A stretch of DNA of 64,000 nucleotides from Methylomonas sp. GTDB taxonomy: Bacteria > Pseudomonadota > Gammaproteobacteria > Methylococcales > Methylomonadaceae. The DNA lies in contig JALSLW010000026.1 in the NCBI GenBank assembly GCA_026988155.1, positions 1 to 64,000 of the forward strand, written 5' to 3'. The notes under the pieces were generated by a model. It was not told the DNA's origin. It worked only from the letters and a program-made list of their open reading frames with translations, and ran no database searches. The translations under genes and the position numbers were made by a program. Below are positions 10,377 to 18,979 of this stretch, piece after piece. Within the stretch, counting starts at the first letter, position 1. Every line of letters starts with the position of its first letter.

Positions 10377-10392
10377 TGTGATTAAAATCACA
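10377..10392. promoter_or_regulatory. CRP-like palindrome TGTGATTAAAATCACA
   Basis: Perfect TGTGA-N6-TCACA. Confidence 0.5.
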
Positions 10393-10460
10393 CAATTCCC
10401 TTTTAGATTATCTTCTAAGTGGTTATTACAAATAATAAATGTGAAGTTGCACACAGTTTC

Positions 10461-10469
10461 TGTGGATAA
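10461..10469 (-). promoter_or_regulatory. Consensus DnaA box TTATCCACA (as tgtggataa), repeat 1; a second near-consensus box tgtggatta at 10473-10481
   Basis: Exact 9-mer match. Confidence 0.6.
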
Positions 10470-10854
10470 CTCTGTGGATTACTCGTTCAAAAAACCTCTT
10501 AGTCCATGAATTTATTACAGTCACATTACTTTGCATTTTTTTTATACATAAAAATATATCTTACAAATTCAGTTACTTATATATAAAAATAGCTATTTAA
10601 AAAACAATAAATAAAATATTTTTCTCACTCGGGTTGGAGGAGAATTACTTGTGGATTAAATTGTGAAACAAATCACATTTATGCAAATACCTTGGTAAAT
10701 AATATATTTTATGCTTATGCACCAAGCATCTTTTTCCCCGTGTTTTAATCAGCCTGCTAATGGAAAAACGGTTTCCTTTAAAATCAGACCTTTAACCTTT
10801 TTTAACTGGCAATTAGATATTTAATAAAATAAATGTGAAGTTGCACACAGTTTC

Positions 10855-10863
10855 TGTGGATAA
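10855..10863 (-). promoter_or_regulatory. Consensus DnaA box TTATCCACA (as tgtggataa), repeat 2
   Basis: Exact 9-mer match. Confidence 0.6.
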
Positions 10864-11258
10864 CTCTGTGAGTTTCTCGTTTAAAAAACACCTTAGTACA
10901 TGAATTCATTACCGTTACATTAATTTGCGCCTTTTTTATACACAAAATTATCTTAATTAAAATCATAAGCTTAACTACGCCAATAGCTATTTTTTGATAT
11001 ATCAAAAAAAAATTTCTTAATTGAATTTTAAAAAAAAACAAATTGTGGATTAAATTGTGAAACAAATCACATTTATGCAAATACCTTGGTAAAAAATCAT
11101 ACCTCTGCTTACACAGCAAATATCACTTATCTCTTCCTCCATGTTTTAAACAGATTGCTAATGAAAAAATCTGTTCCTTTTAAAATCAAATATTTAACTT
11201 TTTATTTAACTGCCAACTAGATATTTCATAAAATAAATGTGAAGTTGCACACAGTTTC

Positions 11259-11267
11259 TGTGGATAA
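11259..11267 (-). promoter_or_regulatory. Consensus DnaA box TTATCCACA (as tgtggataa), repeat 3
   Basis: Exact 9-mer match. Confidence 0.6.
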
Positions 11268-11530
11268 CTCTGTGAGTTTCTCGTTTAAAAAACATCTTAG
11301 TTCATGAATTTATTACCGTTGCATTAATTTGCGCCTTTTTTATACACAAAATTATTTTAATTGAAATCATAATCTTAACTACGTCAACAGCTATTTTTTA
11401 AAATATCAAAATAAAATTTTCTTAATCAAATTTGAAAAAAAACAACTTGTGGATTAAATTGTGAAACAAATCACATTTATGCAAATATCTTGGTAAAAAA
11501 ACAATCATCTCTTTTCCGCGTTTTAACCTA

Positions 11531-11689
11531 AGGCAACGCGCAATAAATAACCCACCAATCTTGCTTGTCTTTTATCCGTCTTCAGCGTTGCAACTTCGGT
11601 CACATAGCTTGCTATGCTCCCTTCGTTGCGCCTTGAAGACGAATAAAAATCCTGCGCAATATGGGTAGGTTATTTAATGCGCGTTACCT
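11531..11689. repeat. MITE-like element, copy B (same orientation as copy A)
   Basis: aggcaacgcgcaataaataacccacc...gggtaggttatttaatgcgcgttacct. Confidence 0.85.
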
Positions 11690-11986
11690 AAATAAATCCG
11701 TGAAGCGTAATACATTCCCTCATCTGGTGAATAGTGCAAAACTGGATTAAACAGTTTATTTAACAAGTTACAGTTAAACTAAGCGTTTAACTGATTTATT
11801 TATTTAACCAAATTGCTCATAGTCAGATAGAAAGTAGAGAGGCTCCGAGCAATACTTTTAAGACACTGCTTATTAAATTAGCACTGCTTAAGGAAGCAAC
11901 ATAGCATTAGGGTTAGATAGAATTTACTGTTAAACTTAAATTTCTGTAACTACTCAGCATATTGTTATTGGAATAATTAATTGCAC

Positions 11987-12070
11987 TGTCATTTCGACCA
12001 TCGGGAGAAATCTTGATCATTGTATGATGAAAATCCTAGTGCAAGATTCCTCGTTCCACTCGGAATGACA
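11987..12070. repeat. Short inverted-repeat element (TGTCATTTCGACC ... CACTCGGAATGACA)
   Basis: Imperfect terminal inverted repeats with internal gagaaatctt / aagattcctc; class of short dispersed intergenic repeat. Confidence 0.6.
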
Positions 12071-12208
12071 AATTATGCTGACTAGCTACAAATTTCTTAT
12101 CTCCTTCCCTCTCCATTTCCATAGGAAGACGCTAAAAACAGATAGCTGTCGAAGTTTTAAGAGAAAACCGTAAGCAACTAATATTTATAGATTTAAAGGT
12201 TAAATATT

Positions 12209-13534
12209 TTGAAAAATATAAACGCATATAGATCTGTCAATCTGAACTGTCGCATTTTGATACCCATCGGTATCGGGCTTATTTTATTGCTTTGCATTGG
12301 CATCTATCTTTCTCAGAAACAGTTCGAAGCATCGCTGGAAAAACATGTTTCACAACGCATAGAAATGGCGACAAAGGAATATAGCCGAAAAATTGAACAA
12401 CAAACCGATATTCTGGAATCCACTTTACAGTTGCTAAGTAACAACCCCACCCTGATCAATACTTTTACTGCCAGAAACAGGTCTGCACTAATAAAACTGG
12501 TCAGCCCTATATATCAGAGACTGGCCAAACAGCTGCATATCAGTCATATTTACTTTAGTGATCCGCAGCGAGTTGTCTTTTTACGTGCACATAACTCAAA
12601 AAGCTATGGTGATACTATAAACCGGCAAACAACTTTATCTGCTGAACAAACGAATGCCATGGTAACTGGTGTTGATCTAGGCGTTTTAGGAACGCTAACT
12701 TTACGCTCAGTAACACCATGGCATGATAAAAATGGAAATAAAATCGGCTTTATCGAGTTTGGGATCAGAATAAACCAAATACTTAAAGAAATATCAGATT
12801 TGAATGAGTTCGGTTTATTCCTAGCCATTCAGAAATCTAAATTATCTCAGGATCAATGGGAAGAAGGTCAGCACATATTTGGTGGCCTGTCTATTTGGCA
12901 TCAATATAAAAACTTTGCCGTTTCAAATAAATTTAGGCTAAGCGAAAATCTATTTAACAGTACACCGAACCTTGACCTTATTCTGCAAGCAAAGCCAGGC
13001 CAGGGGCCTAAACAGTCATTCTCAGGAAAAACCTATCAATGGCAGCACATTCCGTTAGATTCTCTTGATCAAAAAAATATTGGTCAAATTTTTATTGCTG
13101 TAGACATAAGTGACTGGATAACCGGCCATCAAAAAAATACCGTCAATTTTATTGCTCTATACCTTTTAACATCCTTTCTCTTGATACTGATTCTTTATCG
13201 GTTTACTAATCGTGCCCAGTTTGCTGAAAAAAAGCTGCACAATTCAATGCTGCGGCTCAGCCAAATGTCAAGCAACCTTGAAACTGCTCAGCGTATTGCA
13301 AACATTGGCAGCTGGGAACTGGAAATTCCATCTAATAAAATGCACTGGTCAGATGAAGTCTTTCAAATTTTCCATATTGATAAAAATAATTTTGATGCAT
13401 CGTATGATGCATTTCTTGAGGCAATACACCCCGAAGATAGGGAGAAAATAAAAAGGGCTTATACCAATTCACTAAAGAATAAGAAACCTTATGTGTATAG
13501 TTTCACCACTTTATACCAGATTTTTCTAGCTTAA
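12209..13534 (+). pseudogene. Membrane sensor (periplasmic Cache-like domain + TM + PAS) lacking any output domain
   Basis: N-terminal TM, ~270-aa periplasmic segment, second TM (VNFIALYLLTSFLLILILYRF), PAS start (RIANIGSWELEIPSNKMHWSDEVFQIF); stops within the PAS fold (YVYSFTTLYQIFLA*). Confidence 0.65.
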
Positions 13535-13554
13535 AAAATAGTGATGTCTTCTGT

Positions 13555-14373
13555 CTACTCAGTTACAGCCATCTTTACCTCATAACCGGTAAATTTACGG
13601 ATATTGATAACTCCTGTATCAAATAGCAAATATTGGCCCTTTATACCTTGCAATACGCCCGAAACCTCAGGTGTTTTATCAAAATTAAAAGATTTCACTT
13701 TTAACGGATATGTTTCTACAGGGAAATCAATATCCACACAGGGTTCATCTAAAAACTCAATGGAACCGCTACCGAACCGTTTAGAAATTTCATTTATTTC
13801 AGCCTCACATACCACCAGTAATTCATCGCGTTTTTTCTTTAAATCAACAGCTTCAACCTGATTTTTCAACATCCGCTGCCAACTGGTTTTATCACTCACA
13901 TGCTGGGCAATAACAACTTCAGCCAAACCTGAAATATAACGGGATTTTACCTTTAAAATAGGCAAGGCCTGAATAGCACCCTGATCTATCCAGCGGGTGG
14001 GTATCTGAGTTCCCCGGGTAATTCCCACCTTAATTCCCGAGGAATTTGCCAGATAAACGTAATGTGGCTGAAAGCAAAACGCCTCTGCCCATGAAGGTTC
14101 TCTGCAAGTCCCTGCTTCAAAGTGGCAGGTTTCCGGCTTCATAATGCACATATCGCATTGTGCCAATGAAATAAAACAGGGATAGCAATAGCCTTGGTTA
14201 AAACTTTTTTTCATTGAACGCTCACAATAGACACAGGAAATATTTCCTGTGAATGTTAGCTTTATCATTTTCCCAATCAAAGGGTTAAGTTCTACAAGCT
14301 GATCCCCCAGTCGCAATTGATATTTAGCTGGACTATCCAGTTGTACCTGCATTTTTCTTAAATTACCCTGCAC
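13555..14373 (-). CDS. DUF2797 domain-containing protein
   Basis: CVYCERSMKKSFNQGYCYPCFISLAQCDMCIMKPETCHFEAGTCREPSWAEAFCFQPHYVYLANSSGIKVGITR. Confidence 0.8.
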   Translation of the reverse strand: MQGNLRKMQVQLDSPAKYQLRLGDQLVELNPLIGKMIKLTFTGNISCVYCERSMKKSFNQGYCYPCFISLAQCDMCIMKPETCHFEAGTCREPSWAEAFCFQPHYVYLANSSGIKVGITRGTQIPTRWIDQGAIQALPILKVKSRYISGLAEVVIAQHVSDKTSWQRMLKNQVEAVDLKKKRDELLVVCEAEINEISKRFGSGSIEFLDEPCVDIDFPVETYPLKVKSFNFDKTPEVSGVLQGIKGQYLLFDTGVINIRKFTGYEVKMAVTE

Positions 14374-14516
14374 TTAGCCTCTCCGCTCATTTTCTTAATT
14401 GAAAGCAGTATTCTACCAAATGTCCTACTTCATTCATCTGTTTATAAAAACCAGTAGCATTAATCGGGTTTTTATAGCATGATTAGTAAAAAATAATAAT
14501 AATTTGGAGGATTTTA

Positions 14517-16541
14517 ATGAATATTGATTTTTTTGCCAGCATAGGCCCCTTTTTTGGTATCGCCGGACTGGTTATCGCCTATCTTATCTATCGTGGCATT
14601 CTGTCTCATGATGTTGGCACTGAAAAAATGCGAGATATTTCTGAACTGATACATGATGGTGCCATGGTTTTTCTAGGTGCTGAATATAAAATCTTATCCA
14701 TTTTTGTCATTATCGTTGCTGTACTGATTTTTTTCTTAATCGGCCATAGTACCGCCTATGCCTTTTTAGGCGGGGCATCCTGTTCAATGTCTGCCGGTTT
14801 TTTTGGTATGAAAGCGGCGACACGCGCCAATGTCCGCACTTCTGCAGCAGCCAATAAAGAAGGTATGGGTGCGGCGCTTATGGTTGCATTTGGCGGCGGC
14901 TCAGTGATGGGACTGGCTGTCGCTTCACTTGGGCTAGCAGGGATCTCCATAGCATTTTCGTTAATTGACTCGTCAAATGCGGCAAACTATACGGTGTTAA
15001 GCGGTTTTGCAATGGGAGCTTCTTCTATCGCCTTATTTGCCCGCATTGGCGGTGGAATTTACACTAAAGCGGCTGATGTCGGTGCTGACCTGGTAGGTAA
15101 AGTTGAAGCCAATATCCCAGAAGATGACCCTCGCAACCCTGCAACCATTGCCGACAATGTCGGAGATAATGTCGGTGATACTGCAGGTATGGGAGCAGAT
15201 ATTTTTGAGTCTTATGTCGGTTCAGTAATCGCCACTATCGCTATCGCTGCTACGGCAACAAACTTTATTGATATATCAATGCAAAGCAATGCTTTACTGT
15301 TGCCTATTGCACTGATTATTGTCGGCTTAGTTGCTTCAGTTGCCGGTGTTTTTTGTATGCGTTTATTAAAAGACATTAACCCTGCACATGCTTTAGAGGG
15401 TGTGACATGGATTTCAGCACTGCTGTTCTTGGTTCTTGCCTATATTATTATCCGGGCGTTTGCAATCCAGTTCAATATTGACGGTGAAATAACATCGGTC
15501 AATGGTCCGTTTTATGCCCTATTAGGTGGCACCGCCGTAGGCATATTTATTGGTCGCGTCACTGATTACTACACATCAAAAGCACCTGTAGAGGCCATTG
15601 CTTCTGCCTCTAAGTTTGGCCCTGCTACGAATATTATTGCAGGTCTGGGCATTGGCATGCGCTCAACCGTTTTACCGATATTAGGCATTTGCATAGCCAT
15701 TTTTGTCGCCTACCACTCTGCTGGATTATACGGCATAGGCATTGCGGCAGTTGGAATGCTGGCAACAACCGGTGTCACCATGTCTGTTGATGCCTATGGA
15801 CCAATTGCTGATAATGCCGGAGGCATCAGCGAAATGGCTGAACTGGGGCCGGAAACTCGCGCTATTACAGATTCATTAGATGCTATCGGCAATACCACTG
15901 CAGCAGTAGGCAAAGGATTCGCCATCGGTTCAGCGGCATTAACTGCTCTAGCCTTATTTTCTGCTTATGCGGCGGCATCTCACTTAAAAGCAATTGATCT
16001 TCTGGACCCTCTAGTCGTTATAGGACTATTTCTTGGCGGCTGCATTCCTTTTCTTGTGGCAGCCATGACCATGGATTCCGTAGGAAAAGCTGCTCAGGAT
16101 ATGGTTGAAGAAGTTCGCCGTCAATTTCGTGATATTCCAGGGTTAATGGAAGGAACTACCCCGCCAGATTCGGCTCGCTGTATTGAAATATCAACAAAAG
16201 CCTCATTACGGGAAATGATTCTGCCAGGATTGGTAACCATCTCAGCACCTGTATTGGTAGGTTTTCTTCTAAACAAGGAAGCACTTGGCGGGTTACTGGC
16301 TGGCTCTTTGGTTTCAGGCGTATTAATGGCCTTATTTATGGCTAATGCCGGCGGTGCATGGGACAACGCAAAAAAACTGATTGAAGGCGGGGCTTATGGT
16401 GGCAAAGGAACAGACATCCATAAAGCGGCTATTTGCGGCGATACTGTTGGCGACCCTTTTAAAGATACTTCAGGTCCTGCATTAAATATTGTGGTTAAAT
16501 TAATGTCCGTTGTTTCTCTGGTTATTGCACCATTATTATAA
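14517..16541 (+). CDS. hppA: Membrane-bound ion-translocating pyrophosphatase, K+-dependent subtype by signature
   Basis: [94 protein letters not shown]. Confidence 0.95.
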   Translation: MNIDFFASIGPFFGIAGLVIAYLIYRGILSHDVGTEKMRDISELIHDGAMVFLGAEYKILSIFVIIVAVLIFFLIGHSTAYAFLGGASCSMSAGFFGMKAATRANVRTSAAANKEGMGAALMVAFGGGSVMGLAVASLGLAGISIAFSLIDSSNAANYTVLSGFAMGASSIALFARIGGGIYTKAADVGADLVGKVEANIPEDDPRNPATIADNVGDNVGDTAGMGADIFESYVGSVIATIAIAATATNFIDISMQSNALLLPIALIIVGLVASVAGVFCMRLLKDINPAHALEGVTWISALLFLVLAYIIIRAFAIQFNIDGEITSVNGPFYALLGGTAVGIFIGRVTDYYTSKAPVEAIASASKFGPATNIIAGLGIGMRSTVLPILGICIAIFVAYHSAGLYGIGIAAVGMLATTGVTMSVDAYGPIADNAGGISEMAELGPETRAITDSLDAIGNTTAAVGKGFAIGSAALTALALFSAYAAASHLKAIDLLDPLVVIGLFLGGCIPFLVAAMTMDSVGKAAQDMVEEVRRQFRDIPGLMEGTTPPDSARCIEISTKASLREMILPGLVTISAPVLVGFLLNKEALGGLLAGSLVSGVLMALFMANAGGAWDNAKKLIEGGAYGGKGTDIHKAAICGDTVGDPFKDTSGPALNIVVKLMSVVSLVIAPLL

Positions 16542-16567
16542 ATAACATAAATAACATAAATAACAGC

Positions 16568-16601
16568 AAGAACCCAAGGTTATCGATACCATTGGGTTCT
16601 T
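16568..16601 (+). terminator. Stem-loop downstream of hppA (AAGAACCCAA...TTGGGTTCTT)
   Basis: 10-bp perfect stem; weak T tract. Confidence 0.5.
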
Positions 16602-16688
16602 ACCGTTAGCTACAAATTATTGCAAAAAATAAAAACAGCAAAATATGATACAATTTGTTCCCCAATTTATTAAAACAGGCTGTGTTTC

Positions 16689-17321
16689 GTGATCAATAAC
16701 ACTTCTCGCAAATCAGTAATGACCCTTTTTACCATATCAGATTGTGTCCAAAGCCATTGCGCCCGACTTGTTATGTATGAAAAAGGAGTGACAGCAGATA
16801 TTGAATTTTTTGACCCTGCCAAACCGCCTGAAGATTTGCTTGAACTCAACCCAACGGGTGTCTCACCCACATTAGTTGAGCGCAACCTGGTACTGTATGA
16901 TTCTCGGATCATTATGGAATATCTGGATGAACGTTTTCCGCATCCTCCTTTACACCAAATGGATCCCGTTTCGCGTGCTAATTCTCGTATGATAATTAAG
17001 CGCATCGACCAGGACTGGTATCAGCTATTAGATGAAATTTTAAATTCGGGCGAAAAAAAATCAGCCCGTGCAAAAAAGATGCTAAAAGAAAGTTTAATAG
17101 CCGCCACCCCTATTTTTGAATCACAGCCTTTTTTTATGAGTGACGAATACTCGCTAATTGACTGCGCCATGGCGCCTCTACTATGGCGACTGCCTCATTT
17201 AGGGATTGACCTAAGCTCACTAAGCCCTGCAATTGCATCTTATGCTAACCGCCTATTCTCTAGAGAAGCCTTCCAATCAAGCCTCAGCGAAAAAGAAAAA
17301 GATATGGCCGAAAGAAAATGA
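16689..17321 (+). CDS. sspA: Stringent starvation protein A (GST-fold)
   Basis: MTLFTISDCVQSHCARLVMYEKGV...ELNPTGVSPTLVERNLVLYDSRIIMEYLDERFPHPPL; followed by sspB. Confidence 0.9.
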   Translation: MINNTSRKSVMTLFTISDCVQSHCARLVMYEKGVTADIEFFDPAKPPEDLLELNPTGVSPTLVERNLVLYDSRIIMEYLDERFPHPPLHQMDPVSRANSRMIIKRIDQDWYQLLDEILNSGEKKSARAKKMLKESLIAATPIFESQPFFMSDEYSLIDCAMAPLLWRLPHLGIDLSSLSPAIASYANRLFSREAFQSSLSEKEKDMAERK

Positions 17322-17695
17322 CATCATTAAAACCCTATTTAATCCGCTCAATTTATGACTGGATCATAGACAACCAACTCACCCCCCACCTGCTAGTTGA
17401 TGCAGAAAATACTGATGCCATTTTGCCTCAGGATTACATTGAAGATGGCAAAATCATTCTGAACCTGCGTCCTGAAGCTATCCAGGGTCTTACCTTGGAT
17501 AATGAAGAGATTCAGTTTAATGCCCGCTTTTCCGGAACTGCCATGCAGATCTTCGTCCCAACAGTTGCCGTCCTTGCAATTTATGCAAAAGAAAATGGCA
17601 AAGGCATGATGTTTGATCCAGAAGAATACGATAATGAAGCCCCACCTCCCGCAACAAAAAAACCTGAAAAACCGCACCTAAGAGTCATCAAATAG
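17318..17695 (+). CDS. sspB: ClpXP protease specificity-enhancing factor SspB
   Basis: MTSLKPYLIRSIYDWIIDNQLTPHLLVDA...GKIILNLRPEAIQGLTLDNEEIQFNARFSG; C-terminal PHLRVIK. Confidence 0.92.
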   Translation: MTSLKPYLIRSIYDWIIDNQLTPHLLVDAENTDAILPQDYIEDGKIILNLRPEAIQGLTLDNEEIQFNARFSGTAMQIFVPTVAVLAIYAKENGKGMMFDPEEYDNEAPPPATKKPEKPHLRVIK

Positions 17696-17849
17696 TTACC
17701 GCATAACTATAATTCCGCGGGGTATTTTTTAACTTAAAGCTCAATGGACTTCTAACGCATTTTTCTACTAACTCCCTTTGCCTAGGTACAATCATTTGCC
17801 CACCTTTTTCTACAATAAGAAATTACCTACCTTATATTTATAAATCCCT

Positions 17850-18179
17850 CTATTTTTTCTCAGGCATATACAGGGAAGATACATTCCCTACCGGTTTCGA
17901 CGACCGTTCAGATGAAACAATCTTTGCTGTACCGCGCCTTTCAACTTGATCAATTCGAATAATTTCATGGAGAGGAATAAACGAACGCTTAACGCCTTCA
18001 AATTCAGACCTGATTTTTTCTTCACCGGGATCAATTACGATTGCACTTTTCTCACCAAAAACAAGCTCCTCAACAATTATAAAGCCATACATATCCCCCT
18101 GATAGACACTTTTGGCATAGATTTCATAAACCTCCTCTCTATTAATAAAGACAACCTTGTAAACATGTTTTTCTGACAT
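17850..18179 (-). CDS. DUF1820 family protein
   Basis: YKVVFINREEVYEIYAKSVYQGDMYGFIIVEELVFGEKSAIVIDPGEEKIRSEFEGVKRSFIPLHEIIRIDQVERRG. Confidence 0.8.
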   Translation of the reverse strand: MSEKHVYKVVFINREEVYEIYAKSVYQGDMYGFIIVEELVFGEKSAIVIDPGEEKIRSEFEGVKRSFIPLHEIIRIDQVERRGTAKIVSSERSSKPVGNVSSLYMPEKK

Positions 18180-18236
18180 TGCGAGTTAGATCCAGTTAAA
18201 ATACCCTGTATTGTACCAATAAACACATCACATATT

Positions 18237-18680
18237 ATGTCTTATACAATTTATCTATCTGGAGAAATCCATTCTGACTGGCGTGAGAAAATCAGCTTGG
18301 GCATTGCCGAAAACCGACTGGATATAGACGTTTTAGCCCCTATTACTGATCATGACAGCAGCGACAATGTCGGCCCGGAGATTCTAGGTGAAGAAACCAA
18401 TAATTTCTGGAAAGATCATAAATCTGCCAAAATCAATGCACTGCGCACTAACAGCTATATTAGCCGGTCAGATATAGTCATTATTAAATTTGGTGATAAA
18501 TACAGGCAATGGAATGCCGCTTTTGATGCGGGCATCGCCACGGGCTTAGGAATACCTATTATTACCTTGCACAGCCCCGAATTAACCCATCCTCTTAAAG
18601 AGATCGATGCAGCTGCACTTGCTGTTACAGAAAGCCCTCAGCAAGTGATTGACATTTTAAAATATATCAGCCGGCCGTAG
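18237..18680 (+). CDS. YtoQ family protein
   Basis: YTIYLSGEIHSDWREKI...DVLAPITDHDSSDNVG...DIVIIKFGDKYRQWNAAFDAG. Confidence 0.8.
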   Translation: MSYTIYLSGEIHSDWREKISLGIAENRLDIDVLAPITDHDSSDNVGPEILGEETNNFWKDHKSAKINALRTNSYISRSDIVIIKFGDKYRQWNAAFDAGIATGLGIPIITLHSPELTHPLKEIDAAALAVTESPQQVIDILKYISRP

Positions 18681-18979
18681 CTAGCGCTCTGTCAGGTTTA
18701 GTTTGATGGGTAAAACTCTAACCCGTCATCTCTAAAGTCTCTAATCGCCCCTCCCCCCATAGATGATTTCCGATTAGAGACTTCAGTAGCAACATCCTTT
18801 AGGGGGGGGGTGGATATAAATAATCCTCCATTTTTCCCAAACATACTGATAGGTGACTGAGTCAGTCGCGTCTTAAATTCAGCATTTTCCACACCGGTTG
18901 AACTATTGCAACCCATTTACACTCTTAGAAAATCAGCAAATTTATCAGTTTTGTTTACATCTGGAGATTTATTTTACCT

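Larger units (their letters stand above)
10433..11525. repeat. Three tandem ~394-404 bp repeats with DnaA-box-like and CRP-like motifs
   Basis: aaatgtgaagttgcacacagtttctgtggataactctgtg at 10438, 10832 and 11235 (approx.), each with a downstream ttgtggattaaattgtgaaacaaatcacatttatgcaaatac block. Confidence 0.9.

Noticed and set aside
10802-11119. 105-aa minus-strand ORF in the DnaA-box repeat region
   Set aside because: It is a translation of the AT-rich tandem repeats; composition is low complexity and no RBS is visible.
10433-11525. Tandem repeat array considered as a CRISPR
   Set aside because: Period is ~400 bp with variable similarity along the unit; no short repeat/spacer pattern.
14756-14950. 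ORF antisense to hppA
   Set aside because: Shadow ORF on the opposite strand of a well-conserved gene; same reasoning applies to 16121-16366.
18698-18916. 72-aa minus-strand ORF upstream of the AAA+ gene
   Set aside because: Overlaps the hairpin and G9 tract, no recognisable motif or RBS; more likely intergenic.
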